The notes under the pieces are model-generated. The model was not told where the DNA came from. It saw nothing but the letters and a program-made list of their open reading frames with translations, and searched no databases. From Chrysochromulina parva (taxonomy: Eukaryota; Haptophyta; Prymnesiales; Chrysochromulinaceae): a stretch of 32,965 bases of DNA. Numbering within the stretch: the stretch's first letter is position 1; every line of letters starts with the position of its first letter. The translations under genes were made by a program, and so were the position numbers. Positions 19,078-28,526 of the stretch are shown in pieces. The DNA lies in assembly GCA_002887195.1 (NCBI GenBank), contig PJAB01000236.1, positions 1-32,965 of the forward strand, in the 5' to 3' direction.

Positions 19078-20181
19078 TCATGCTACCGCGGCGTCGGGGC
19101 CACACTTGCGGCCACAGTCGGAGCCGGCGCAGAACATGCGGCGTAGGCGCGTCAGCACGTGGACGAGCGCCGAGAAGACGCCGATCAGCATGAGCAGGAG
19201 GCCTTCGAAGCCGCCAATCTCGCCAAGGACCGAGTCGAGAGTGCCAGTGCGCTGGATGACAAACGACTCCGCGAACTGGCGCATCCGCAGCGTCAGCCGC
19301 GAGCTTGTCTCCGGGTTCTTGCCTTCATAGAAGAGGTCGGCCACATACTGCTTGTATGACATCACCGCGGCAGCCGGCTCAGGCGCGAACATGAGGAAGC
19401 CATCGGCCTCGTGCGTGCGATCCTCGCGGGCGACCACGCCAACGAAGACGGCTTTGCGCTGAGAGGGCTCGATGTCGATCGTGGCCTGCATCCCGGTGGC
19501 GGCGCCGGTGTCGTCCACGGCTTTCAGGCGCACGCGAAGGAACGGTTTGCAGCCAGTCGCGCCGTACGTGCAGCCGTTCGCCAGCGAGAAGGCAGGAATG
19601 TCGATCAACACTCCCTCGTCCCCGTTCTCGGAGAAGCACAGTGGCACGAGTGTCTGCAGCACCAGCCGATTGCTTGCCCCCGGCAGCGATATGGTCGTGC
19701 TGCTGCACGGCGACGATGGCCCGTAGCGCACCGTGATGGTCGGTGTCCCACCCCACCTCCACGGGGGTGGGACATTGGTCGCATTCGTATGGCAGGCCCA
19801 TGGCTCCGAGCATTCGGTGGTGACTTCGACGAGCTGGGGAGGCACGCTGGTCATGGGCATCATGGAGAAATTCTCGGTCGGCGGACGCATGCCATACTGT
19901 ACAAAAGCCCACACAGTGTAGGTGATCACGAGCAAGACCAATGCTACGAGGAAACCGGAGTGTGGGCAGGAGAGCTGGAAGAGAGGAGCGCCAGACCAGG
20001 TGTTGAAGGCGACGTCGCCCCATCGCGTGTCGTCCTGTAGTAGTTTGGACTCCGTCTTGATCTGTGTCGACAGCCATTTCACGCGACCTGTCGTGATTAC
20101 CTTCGTGTGCTGCGTTCGTCCGTGCCCAGTCGCCTTCTCCGGCGCAGCATCCGGATCTGACATGGTTGGCATGTTTGACAT
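19078..20181 (-). CDS. Unknown two-TM protein with large extracytosolic domain
   Basis: A 367-residue protein from the ATG at 20181 (the longer frame needs a GTG); ATGs at 20172 and 20163 are alternatives. The N-terminal 75 residues are hydrophilic. One membrane helix follows (about 76-97, GFLVALVLLVITYTVWAFVQYG), then a soluble region of about 225 residues with several Cys (TECSEPWACHTNATN, SSPCSS, NGCTYGATGCKPF) and possible N-glycosylation sites. A second helix near the C-terminus (about 325-343) is preceded by TLDSVLGEIGGFEGLLLMLIG, and a short Cys-rich basic tail closes the protein. Two helices with a disulfide-rich ectodomain and a GG just before the second helix recall ENaC/ASIC- and P2X-like channel topology, but no defining motif is present. 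I do not recognise the family; the gene looks real from its topology and composition. Confidence 0.7.
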   Translation of the reverse strand: MSNMPTMSDPDAAPEKATGHGRTQHTKVITTGRVKWLSTQIKTESKLLQDDTRWGDVAFNTWSGAPLFQLSCPHSGFLVALVLLVITYTVWAFVQYGMRPPTENFSMMPMTSVPPQLVEVTTECSEPWACHTNATNVPPPWRWGGTPTITVRYGPSSPCSSTTISLPGASNRLVLQTLVPLCFSENGDEGVLIDIPAFSLANGCTYGATGCKPFLRVRLKAVDDTGAATGMQATIDIEPSQRKAVFVGVVAREDRTHEADGFLMFAPEPAAAVMSYKQYVADLFYEGKNPETSSRLTLRMRQFAESFVIQRTGTLDSVLGEIGGFEGLLLMLIGVFSALVHVLTRLRRMFCAGSDCGRKCGPDAAVA

Positions 20182-20388
20182 TCTATTTTTAGTCCGAACC
20201 GTCAGGAACGCAAACTTCACGCTTTACCGACCGCCTGCGGAGGATCACACGCTCACGCATCACAGCCCCGGCGCTCTTCCACATGGCGCAGTCAGAGACT
20301 GCGTGTCTCGCGAACCCAACGTCAGTCGAGTGCTACACCGTGCTCCGACAGGCTTATTCGTTACACCCCCCTCCCGGCCGTTTCTCTA

Positions 20389-21666
20389 CTAATATGCTTC
20401 TCTGTGCTTCTCGGCCTCGAGGCGCGCGAGCAGGCCATCGAGATCGAGGCCGTCGAGCGCCTCGAGGTTTAGACCGTTGGCGGGCGCGGGCGTGAACCGC
20501 AGCGGCGCCCGCATCGCCGCGCCCGAGTACGACGACATGGGGCGGTGCTCGTCGCCGTCGAGGGTGCTCAGATCGTCATCTCGGAGATCGTCATCTCCGT
20601 CGATGGCGGCAGCGTGCGCGTGGCTCGCGTACTTGGCGAGATTCTGCAGCTCGGCCATCTCGCGAGTGACCTGCGCGACCTCGCCCAGCTTGGCCGCCAT
20701 GTCGGTCGCCTCGTCCGCCAGCAGCGCCTCCAACCCGGCCATACGCTCGCGAAGTTGACCGAGTGGCCCGAGTAGAGCCGCCGCCGCCGGCGCCACGCCC
20801 GGCATGCCGGGCGACGCGCGAGGCACCGAGCCCGGCACCGAGCCCCTGCCAGAGCCCGCACCGCTGCCGGCAGCGCCGGCGAGGTCCGCCGCGAGGCGCT
20901 CCAGCTCGGCTAGCTGGTGGCTGCGCGAGCTGCCGCCAGGGCCACCCCCAGTCGCGCTACCAGTCGACAGACCAGCCGCAAGGCCACCAAACATGCTGCT
21001 GCTGCTGCCGGACGCGGGCGGCGTCGGCGCGGCGGCTGGCGCACGGGGCGCCGGCGCGGCGGCTGGCGCGCGGGGCGCCGGCGCGGCGGCTGGCGCGCGA
21101 GCTTTGCGTGGCTTCGTGCTGGCGGCTGGCAGCGCAGGAACGGGGCCGAAGAGGCCACTTAGCTTCTGCGCACGGAGCGCGTTGATGTCGATGATGCCAT
21201 AGTCGTCACCGTCACCGTCGTCGTCGTCGTCGTCGTCGTTCGCAACGGTCGTGGCGGGTCGAGCACGAGCGGGTGGTACCGCCGCTGGTGGCTCTTCAGG
21301 CATCTGTGGCAGCAGCTTCTCGCCAGACGCACGCGCACGGAACGCTTTGCAAGCCAGGAAGTCGAGGTGCGCCCATCGCGTGCGGCACACATCGGCCGTG
21401 TACAGCGGCGCCTGAACCTCGTCGGGTAGCACACCACCACATGCACGCAGCTTTACCACGTAATTTTGCAAGTTGCGAGATGCGACCTCAAAGTCAAAGG
21501 AGCTGAGGCGCACGGCGTTGCACAGCGTGTCGTCCATGTCGAGCGTCCACTCCGCCGAGCCGCAGTCCGGCGCCGTCGGCGGCCAGGCCTCGGCGGATAG
21601 ACCCGGGTGCGCCGCGAATGGCGCATCGACGGTGAGCATTGGCGGAGTGCGAGGCGTCCCTGGCAT
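20389..21666 (-). CDS. SANT/Myb-like domain protein with disordered regions
   Basis: A 425-residue single-exon protein with a clear ATG. Residues about 38-105 look like a divergent Myb/SANT helix-turn-helix: EWTLDMDDTLCNAV, FDFEVASRNLQNYV, then after an insertion YTADVCRTRWAHLDFLACKAF, where the CR-RWA-LD is typical of the third helix. An acidic run (poly-Asp, from about base 21240 down) and DYGIIDINALRAQKLSGLFG follow, then Ala/Pro-rich repeats of APAAAPAPR. The C-terminal half has heptad-like helices (LAELERLAADL, LGQLRERMAGLEALLADEATDMAAKLGEVAQVTREMAELQNLAKYA), a probable coiled coil. A nuclear or scaffold role is possible; DNA binding is not shown. I cannot name the family. Confidence 0.72.
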   Translation of the reverse strand: MPGTPRTPPMLTVDAPFAAHPGLSAEAWPPTAPDCGSAEWTLDMDDTLCNAVRLSSFDFEVASRNLQNYVVKLRACGGVLPDEVQAPLYTADVCRTRWAHLDFLACKAFRARASGEKLLPQMPEEPPAAVPPARARPATTVANDDDDDDDGDGDDYGIIDINALRAQKLSGLFGPVPALPAASTKPRKARAPAAAPAPRAPAAAPAPRAPAAAPTPPASGSSSSMFGGLAAGLSTGSATGGGPGGSSRSHQLAELERLAADLAGAAGSGAGSGRGSVPGSVPRASPGMPGVAPAAAALLGPLGQLRERMAGLEALLADEATDMAAKLGEVAQVTREMAELQNLAKYASHAHAAAIDGDDDLRDDDLSTLDGDEHRPMSSYSGAAMRAPLRFTPAPANGLNLEALDGLDLDGLLARLEAEKHREAY

Positions 21667-21889
21667 AGGCCGTTAGTGCTCAGCTCGGCGCCTCGTCCTT
21701 GGCGAGCGAATTCCTCGAAATGAAAAAACAGGAGCACCAGTTACATTGTAAGGCTCGGTCTCTAGCCGGGAGATTTAGCCGCCTGGTTGTCCGTGCCGCC
21801 TCGAGCCGCCTCGAGTCACCCTGGGCCTTTTGCCTGTTGGGTGGGCCCTCCCTCACTGCTCACTTCCCTCACTGACCTCTGGCGCGTCT

Positions 21890-24265
21890 TCACAGCACGG
21901 CCGTCGTCTGCAGCACACGGCCCGGCGGCGCTACCATGCCCGGGGGCAGCCCGAGAGTGGCCTTGTGCTCTTCGGACAGCTCGCGCGACGCGGCACTCGA
22001 GGAGCCGCCGCCCGCCGCCGCTGGCGCATCGGAGCGCGTTGGCTTGAGCGCCCCCCCGCGTAGGTACTCGCCGCGCGCGCGCCGCTGCTCGCGGAAGATG
22101 TGATAGCACACGGCCACGTGTCGCACGGCCCCTTTGGTCTTGTAACCGGCAAAGCGGGTGATGGGCTCCGGTTTTGGGGGCGGCGGCGGCGGCGGCGGTG
22201 GCGGCGGCGGGGGGAGAGGCGTCGGTGGCGGCAGCGGCTGCATGGTGTCATAGATGGCATACCCGGACAGCTGCTGCTGGGCCATCTGCAGCGGCCGCAG
22301 GTGCGGGTGCGGCGGCAACGCCGGGGCCAAGTGTGGCGTGGGCGTGGACATGCCGCCTCTCCCGTTAAGCTCGAGCAGATGGGCAGCAGCGGCCGGATAC
22401 CCTGCTGCCGCGTAGGTGCCGCACGGAGCCAATGCAGGCGTCATGTGGGGCCCCGCGCACGTGTGCAGTGGCGCGCTCGGCTCGCCATACAGCACCGCGC
22501 CGCCGTAGCTGCTCCGCAGGCCGCTGGCTGCGTACGACGCGGCAGCATACTCGGCCGGCCGATAGCCAGGAGGCGGCAGCTCGCCAGCGTAGTGGGCAGC
22601 GCTGTACATGGAGAGCGAGTCATGCTCTCGTGAGGTTGAGCTGTTCGAGAGGGCAGCAAGTGCCGCTGCGCCGATGAGCGGATGGGTGCTCGACATGGCG
22701 CTCAGTTGCGGCGTCTGCACCAGCGGCGCGGCAGCGGCAGTGGGCTGGTGGGCGCTCATCCTTGCAGTAGCGACAGCGGCCAGTCCCATCATGCCGCCGC
22801 TACTCGGCCCCAAAGAGGCTCCAAGGTCGTTCGCCTCCAGCGCCCGCTGCCGCTGCCGATCCCGATCCCATGGCGTGTAGCAGCGCGCGGCAGCCTCGTT
22901 CATGTGATCGTAGGAGTAGTTCCCGGCCGCCGCTGCCGCGCACAGCGCGTCGAGAGCGCTGTGCTGTGCATGAGGCTGTGAATGAGGCTGTGAATGAGGC
23001 TGTGAATGAGGCGGCAGTGGCATCGTCGCAGTTGGCATGCCACCAGAACCCACGCCGACGTACGCAGGATGAGGCATGCCCGGCAAGTACGGGGGCATCG
23101 ACGGCTGCTGATGAGCATGCATCCCGTTCACGAGCGCGACGCACCCGTGCGCGGCGGCCACTACATGAGGAAGCGGCGGCTCGGCGTCGTGGTGAGCACT
23201 TGCATGCAGGGCGACCACATGAGGAAGCGGTGGAGCACTCGGAGGCAGTACAGGCACGGGCACGGCCGCGCGACCCTCCAAGGGCGCCGGCGGTGCACGC
23301 ACGCCCGGCGGGCCGTGAGAGACCACCGCCGCCGCCGCCGCCGCCGCTGTCTGGGCGTGGTAGTAACCGCCACCGGCAGCGACTCGACCGTAGCTGGCGG
23401 CGCTGCTCCCAGAGACCGACACCATGGGCGCAGGCCCAGCAGCGTCGGGGGCGCTGGGGGCAGGCCCGACGGCCGCACCGTAGCTGGGGATGGCCAATGC
23501 AGCCGAAGTGCCGGCGGCTCCGGCGTGCGCGGCAGCCATGCCGGTGTCGCCGCTGCCGGCCGAGGCAGACGCAGCCGCGGGCCGGCGTCCACCTTGATCT
23601 GCGATGTCGGGAGCACCTTCGCCGATAGCTGCGGTGGTCGGCGCATCGGCGAGCGCATTGGCGTGCTCGCTGGTGTTGGCGTGGAAGGCTCCGCTGCTGT
23701 CGGCACCGTCCTTGCCACCCTTGCCGTTCTCGCCGCCGCCGCCGCTGCCGCCACTGCTCGTGGAGAGCCGCCTTCGGACGGCAGCTTTGGCGGCAGCGAT
23801 GGCAGTGCGCTGCTCGTGCACGGTGAGGGTCGGCTGCGAAAGACCTCGGCTGAGTGTACTCGGCGCACCGCACGAGGGCATCACCGATGCCAGCAGGTGC
23901 TGGTGCGCGATCTTGATCTTCTCGGCGCGGATGGCCTCACGTGCTTGCCGGTGCTCGAGCCGCTCCTGGCAGGTGAACATGAGCATCTTCGCGAGGCGCT
24001 CGACGCACTCGCGCTGCTGTGCCTCTGTCAGGACCGAGGTGTCTATCTCGCCATCATCCTCTCCGTGCGCGTCTTCGGCCTCGTCTCTGCTGAGGCTGCC
24101 GCCGCTAGCGCTCGCCTCGGAGAGCTTTGCAACCTTGCCCGCGTGGAGGAGAACGACCGCCGGTACATAGTCGTCACGCTCGGCGGAAAGCTCGTGGCCG
24201 GCCGGGCCCACCGCAGCTGGTCTGACCTCCACCGGCGGTGCGACAGCGCGACGCTTTGGCGGCAT
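21890..24265 (-). CDS. Large low-complexity protein with short conserved-looking ends (unknown)
   Basis: A 791-residue frame with a clear ATG (MPPKRRAVAPPVEVRP) and no internal stop. The N-terminal part has a charged helix (LTEAQQRECVERLAKMLMFTCQERLEHRQAREAIRAEKIKIAHQHLL). The middle 500 residues are Ala, Pro, His, Ser and Gly rich, including four SQPH repeats (about 22972-23013) and a run of about 15 prolines. The C-terminal end has an ordered, basic and aromatic segment (ITRFAGYKTKGAVRHVAVCYHIFREQRRARGEYLRGG). The pattern resembles nuclear or RNA-associated regulators that are mostly disordered, but I recognise no family. Coding status is supported by length, ATG and composition; the 211-base spacer to importin alpha suggests a divergent promoter. 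Hidden introns in the low-complexity middle cannot be excluded. Confidence 0.65.
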   Translation of the reverse strand: MPPKRRAVAPPVEVRPAAVGPAGHELSAERDDYVPAVVLLHAGKVAKLSEASASGGSLSRDEAEDAHGEDDGEIDTSVLTEAQQRECVERLAKMLMFTCQERLEHRQAREAIRAEKIKIAHQHLLASVMPSCGAPSTLSRGLSQPTLTVHEQRTAIAAAKAAVRRRLSTSSGGSGGGGENGKGGKDGADSSGAFHANTSEHANALADAPTTAAIGEGAPDIADQGGRRPAAASASAGSGDTGMAAAHAGAAGTSAALAIPSYGAAVGPAPSAPDAAGPAPMVSVSGSSAASYGRVAAGGGYYHAQTAAAAAAAVVSHGPPGVRAPPAPLEGRAAVPVPVLPPSAPPLPHVVALHASAHHDAEPPLPHVVAAAHGCVALVNGMHAHQQPSMPPYLPGMPHPAYVGVGSGGMPTATMPLPPHSQPHSQPHSQPHAQHSALDALCAAAAAGNYSYDHMNEAAARCYTPWDRDRQRQRALEANDLGASLGPSSGGMMGLAAVATARMSAHQPTAAAAPLVQTPQLSAMSSTHPLIGAAALAALSNSSTSREHDSLSMYSAAHYAGELPPPGYRPAEYAAASYAASGLRSSYGGAVLYGEPSAPLHTCAGPHMTPALAPCGTYAAAGYPAAAAHLLELNGRGGMSTPTPHLAPALPPHPHLRPLQMAQQQLSGYAIYDTMQPLPPPTPLPPPPPPPPPPPPPKPEPITRFAGYKTKGAVRHVAVCYHIFREQRRARGEYLRGGALKPTRSDAPAAAGGGSSSAASRELSEEHKATLGLPPGMVAPPGRVLQTTAVL

Positions 24266-24476
24266 ATCTTTCCAGCGTGTCGGCCACGCTGTTCAGAAGG
24301 GTGGGGGATCTCTCGGGTGAGTAGACACGACAGAGGCATGCAGCCGTCACGTCCGTGCGTTTCTTCGTCCCTAGCACCCACGAATAGAACTTGAACTTGA
24401 ACTTGAACTTGAACTTGGAAATGTGTGATGAAGCAACTTTGGTTACGAAAAAGCGCCGCGCTGGCAATTAGTCATC
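24266..24476. promoter_or_regulatory. Shared divergent promoter, unknown protein / importin alpha
   Basis: These 211 bases separate two divergent ATGs. They contain five tandem GAACTT hexamers (24387-24416), about 60 bases before the importin start. No TATA-like word is obvious. A regulatory role is inferred from position only. Confidence 0.4.
24387..24416. repeat. (GAACTT)5 hexamer repeat
   Basis: Five perfect copies of GAACTT (equivalently TTGAAC) in the divergent promoter next to importin alpha. Confidence 0.9.
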
Positions 24477-26374
24477 ATGCGAGCCGACGCTTCGATGGCA
24501 GATGCGTCGCTCGTGATGCCCCCGCCGCCGAGCCCGGCGCGTTCCCATAGCGAGCGCTCGTCGCTCAAAAAGGGCCTCGACGCGGATGAGACACGGCGCA
24601 AACGCGAGGCCACCACCGTCCAGCTGCGCAAGGACAAAAAGGAGGATAGCCTGCAGAAGCGGCGGCGCGATGCAGGCGGTAGCAGCAGCAGCAACGGCAT
24701 GCGCGCCGCAGGAGAGCAGCGCCCGGTGCCTCCAGGCACAGTTGATCCGTCGCTGAGGGCTAAGCTCGACTTATTGCCCCAGGACTTTGAGCTGCTCAAG
24801 TCGGCCGACGCAGAGGTGCAGCTTGACGCGGCGCAGCGCTTCCGCAAGCTGCTCTCGATCGAGCGCAACCCGCCGATTGCAGAGGTGATCGCCATTGGCG
24901 CCGTGCCGCGCCTGGTGCAGTTTTGCCAGTGCTACGAAAACCCGCCCTTGCTCCTCGAAGCAACGTGGGCGCTGACGAACATCTCGTCTGGCACGTCGGA
25001 GCACACGCGGGTCGTCATCGATAACGGCGCGATCCCAATATTTATCCGGCTCGCGACGTGCGAGCACGCGGACGTGCGCGAGCAAGCCGTGTGGGCGCTC
25101 GGGAACATTGCGGGCGACAGCACGCGCTGCCGCGACCTCACGCTCTCGTACAACATGGAGATGGACATGCTGCCAAGCCTGATCCGGGCTATCGGGGACC
25201 CACTGTCGCAGGACAACCTGACCATGCTGCGGAACGCGACGTGGACGATCTCGAACCTTTGCCGCGGCAAGCCGCCCCCGCGCTGGGAGCTCATCGCTCC
25301 AGCGCTGCCTGCGCTCGTACAGCTCATCCACCAAGTCGACGAGGAGGTCCTAATTGATGCCTGCTGGGCCCTCTCATACATGTCGGAGCCTCCCGATCGG
25401 ATCGGACACCTGATCGAAGCGGGCGTGCTGCCGCGGCTCGTCTCGTTGCTCGGCCACACGGCCCCGTTGGTGCAGACGCCCGCCCTCCGCTGCATTGGCA
25501 ACGTCGCTACTGGCACAGCCGAACAGACCCAAGCGGTGCGTGCCTTTCGCTACCCCGGGCGTGCCTAATTAGGGAGGCATCATGCACCTAATTAGGGAGG
25601 CATCATGCACCTAATTAGGGCTCACCTCAAACGACTTTCGCTCCCATGGCCGGCCGAGCTCTGCCGCCTGGGCAGTGCCAAACCAACTGCCGTCCCTCAT
25701 CGCCTGCGCGCTCCCGCCTGGCGCCTCTGACCGCCTGGTGCGTCTCACGCGCGTGGTTCCGGTCACAGGTGCTCGCGTGCGGCGTGCTTCCGATGCTCGC
25801 CCAACTGCTCCGTTCCGATAAGCGCGACATCAAGAAGGAGGCAGGCTGGATGCTCTCGAACATCACCGCGGGTAGCGCGGCGCAGATCGATGCCGTGTGC
25901 GCGAGTGGCTGCATGCAGCAGCTACGCCACCTTGTCGAAGTAGAGGAGTTCGACGTGAAGAAGGAGGCGGCGTACGCGCTATGCAACGCATGCATCGGCG
26001 GCATGCCCGCAACCGCGAGTGGCTTGGTATCCATTGGGATACTGCCCACGTTGGTGAGGCTGCTCGACAGCCCAGACGCGGACCTTCTGCTGTACGTCGT
26101 GGATGCCATGCAAGCCATCCTCGCCGCCGCCGAAGCCGGTGAACCCTCTAGGGGGGTCGCCCTCGTCGTCCAGCAGCTCGAGACTGCAGGTGGCTGCGTC
26201 AAGCTCGAGTCGTTGCGGGAGCACGAGAATGCCGCGGTGTACCAAAAGGCGAATTGGCTACTCGAGACGTACTTCGCTGAGACGGATGAGCCGACGTCCG
26301 TGCCCACCGCCACCGCCGACGGCTACTCCTTTGGCGTCCCCGCGGCCCTCCCGGCACTGCACTTTGGCCGGTGA
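24477..26374 (+). CDS. Importin subunit alpha (two exons)
   Basis: Model: join(24477..25535,25769..26374), about 554 residues. Importin alpha binds nuclear localisation signals on cargo and links them to importin beta. The N-terminal IBB domain is visible at about residues 28-66 (RRKREATTVQLRKDKKEDSLQKRR). Armadillo repeats follow, with the NLS-binding pattern of W and N residues: LEATWALTNISSG, EQAVWALGNIAGD, RNATWTISNLCRG, IDACWALSYMSE, QTPALRCIGNVATG and KKEAGWMLSNITAG. The sixth-to-seventh repeat is broken by the intron; splicing joins GTAEQTQA to VLACGVLPMLAQLL exactly as the family expects. The C-terminus has the usual YQKANWLLETYF helix before an acidic or polar tail. ATG at residue 7 is an alternative start. 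Assignment is very secure; which paralogue cannot be told. Confidence 0.95.
25536..25768 (+). other. Importin alpha intron (233 bp) with tandem repeats
   Basis: Donor GTGCGT after GCG, acceptor GTCACAG before GTGCTC, phase 0. It contains 2.6 copies of a 23-bp unit (about 25563-25620) whose centre is the palindrome CCTAATTAGG. A CTGAC branch-like word lies about 40 bases before the acceptor. Confidence 0.9.
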
Positions 26375-26887
26375 GAGGCGTTCGTTGACGCCGCGTCCTG
26401 GTTCGCGGTTGTGCACCATGTTACATTCGCAGCCCCCAAACTGCCGAAACTGTGCACCGGCTGAGCAAGGGCTTGAACTCTTGATCTCTTGACTCTTGTC
26501 ATTTGCCAGGACCAGAAGCGCGCACACCGCACAGGCCCTGCCCTGCCCACACCCTGACCCTCGCTCGCATGTGTTTTCGTTACCATCGTTGGAAATCGTT
26601 GACGATGCCCTTTTTTTGCTCCGCAATAATGTTTTCTGTTTAGTGTTTTGTCGGTCAGGCGCGAGCGGAGCCGCAGCCGGAGACGCGAGTGAGGCAGTGA
26701 GCAGGAGCCGCGAGAGTGACGCCAAACTCGTACAATCGTTCCCGGGCGCCGCCGCGCCGCGCCCGCTCGAATTTCTCTAATAGTATCATTCTCTCCCACA
26801 TACCGGTAACGTGATCTGTCTCGTGTGTCCGAAATTTGAACCGGAACGTGATGTTTCGTCATTCTTTTCTCGGCCGGGCATATCAGC
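26375..26887. other. Intergenic region between importin alpha and aminotransferase
   Basis: This contains the importin alpha 3' UTR and the aminotransferase promoter and 5' UTR. The only open frames are short and unlike proteins. A T-rich patch (about 26603-26655) precedes the presumed promoter. No RNA gene seen. Confidence 0.5.
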
Positions 26888-28375
26888 ATGCTATCGGCCG
26901 CCGCTCGGCGCTGGGCAACCCCGCGTTCGCGGCATCGTGCCTTCTCGACGGCTCTAATGTCGCCGATGACGAATCTATCAGCTGCGCGAGCGACCGCGCC
27001 ACTACGCGTGGTCCGCGGCGCTGGCGTGCGCATTTATGATGATCAAGGAAATGAATACTTGGAGGCGATGGCCGGCTTGTGGTGCACGTCCCTCGGATGG
27101 GGCAATGCGGAGTTGGCCGACGTTACTCGGCAGCAGATGCTTGACCTATCCTATTACCACGGCTTCACCGGGCGACTCGTCCCAGTGGCTGAGGAGCTCG
27201 CCGAGAAGTTGGTGGCTCTGGCCCCGGGGCGGCTCAAGGACAACAGCCGCGTCTTCTTTGGCATGTCGGGCTCGGATGCCAACGACACGCAGGTGCGGAT
27301 GCTCTGGCACTACAACCACATCATGGGCCGGCCGAAGAAGCGAAAGCTCATCTCGCGCCATCGGGGCTACCACGGCGTCACGGTGGCCTCAGGCTCTCTT
27401 ACGGGCCTACCTTATGTACACACCGCGCAGGGCCTTCCGCTCGATTTCGTGGCGGCGCACGTGACGTGCCCGTCGTACTACCGCCAAGGGCGTGAGGGCG
27501 AAAGCGAGGCCGACTTTGTTCAGCGGCTTGCGGCCGAGCTCGAGGACGCCATCGAGGCTGCGGGAGGCGCGGCGGAGGTGGCAGCTTTCATCGCTGAGCC
27601 TCTCCAGGGCGCTGGCGGGGTGGTGCTGCCGCCCACGGGCTACTTCGAGGCGGTGGGTCGCGTGTGCCGCAAGCATGAGGTGCTCATGGTCGGTGACGAG
27701 GTCATCACCGGTTTCGGGCGTACCGGCCAGTTCTGGGGCGCCGATGCGTTTGGTCAACAGACGGACCTGCTCTCATGCGCCAAGCAGCTCACGTCGGGGT
27801 ACATCCCCCTCTCCGCGGCCATCCTCCCTGCGGACATGTGCGATGCGATGGAGGCGCAGACGGCGCGCAGTGGCAGCGTCTTCGGCCACGGCTACACGTA
27901 TACTTCCCATCCGGTCGCGTGTGCTGTCGCTCTCAAGGTGCTCGACATTCTGGAGCGAAGGGGCTCGGGGTGCTCGCTTTCCCTCATCGCCCCTGATTGC
28001 CTCCCTCATCAGGTGCTCGAGATTATGGAGCGTGACGGGCTCGTCGACAACGTGCGGCAGCGCCTCGGCCCGCTCTTCCAGGCACGCCTCGCGCAGCTCG
28101 CGGCCCATCCCCTCGTGGGTGAGGCTAGGGGGGTCGGCCTCATCGGCGGCCTCGAGCTTGTCTCCGATCAGGCAACCAAGAAGCAGTTTGCGCCTGGCGT
28201 GGCGCCGAAGGTGGTGCAGAGCGCGCTCGACCATGGGCTGATCGTGCGTGCGCTCGCGGGTGACGTCATCGCCCTGTGCCCGCCGCTCGTCATCACGCCA
28301 AACGAGGTGAACGAGGTCTTCGACAAGCTCGAGGCCGCGCTCGATGATGTGCTCAAGAAGGTCGAAGTCGCTTAA
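26888..28375 (+). CDS. Class III (omega) aminotransferase, GABA/pyruvate transaminase-like, mitochondrial
   Basis: Preferred model: join(26888..27937,28013..28375), about 470 residues; unspliced it would be 495. The PLP-dependent class III fold is clear: YDDQGNEYLEAMAGLWC, then FFGMSGSDANDTQVRM, the Trp/Tyr-rich YHGVTVASGSLTG, AFIAEPLQGAGGVVLPPTGYF, the cofactor Asp in VGDEVITGFGRTGQFWG, and the likely Schiff-base Lys in SCAKQLTSGYIPLSAA. HGYTYTSHPVACAVALK followed directly by VLEIMERDGLVDNV is what relatives have, which exposes the intron. The closest groups are plant-type GABA transaminase (POP2) and bacterial omega-amino acid:pyruvate aminotransferases. The first 25 residues (MLSAAARRWATPRSRHRAFSTAL) are Arg/Ser/Ala-rich without acids, a mitochondrial targeting peptide. 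The likely role is GABA shunt or beta-alanine breakdown; exact substrate is not determined. Confidence 0.9.
   Translation: MLSAAARRWATPRSRHRAFSTALMSPMTNLSAARATAPLRVVRGAGVRIYDDQGNEYLEAMAGLWCTSLGWGNAELADVTRQQMLDLSYYHGFTGRLVPVAEELAEKLVALAPGRLKDNSRVFFGMSGSDANDTQVRMLWHYNHIMGRPKKRKLISRHRGYHGVTVASGSLTGLPYVHTAQGLPLDFVAAHVTCPSYYRQGREGESEADFVQRLAAELEDAIEAAGGAAEVAAFIAEPLQGAGGVVLPPTGYFEAVGRVCRKHEVLMVGDEVITGFGRTGQFWGADAFGQQTDLLSCAKQLTSGYIPLSAAILPADMCDAMEAQTARSGSVFGHGYTYTSHPVACAVALKVLDILERRGSGCSLSLIAPDCLPHQVLEIMERDGLVDNVRQRLGPLFQARLAQLAAHPLVGEARGVGLIGGLELVSDQATKKQFAPGVAPKVVQSALDHGLIVRALAGDVIALCPPLVITPNEVNEVFDKLEAALDDVLKKVEVA
27938..28012 (+). other. Stopless 75-bp in-frame intron that mimics the following exon
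   Basis: Donor AAG|GTGCTC and acceptor CATCAG|GTGCTC, phase 0, exactly 25 codons, no stop. The first 20 bases (27938-27957) match the first 20 bases of the next exon (28013-28032) at 18 positions. If translated it inserts 25 residues after VALK and repeats the VLDILER/VLEIMER helix, which relatives have only once. A CTGATTGC word (27993-28000) fits a branch point. An intron made by tandem duplication is inferred. Confidence 0.8.
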
Positions 28376-28507
28376 TAAGTAGGAACGTGGAGTCGGCCTG
28401 GGTAACTGTCCTTGGGGCACCGGGGGATCGTGCGTTTCTAGAGGCGCCGTATCGGGCTCGGCATATTAGAAAACTTGACCCTCCCCTGGCCCGCGTGTGC
28501 AAAGAGT

Positions 28508-28526
28508 GTGAACGTTAACACGACAG
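28508..28526. promoter_or_regulatory. Palindromic motif GTGAACGTTAAC upstream of NIPA-like gene
   Basis: Identical over 19 bases to the site at 7487-7505, and preceded by GT to give GTGTGAACGTTAACAC. It lies 78 bases before the ATG at 28604. A regulatory role is inferred. Confidence 0.45.
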
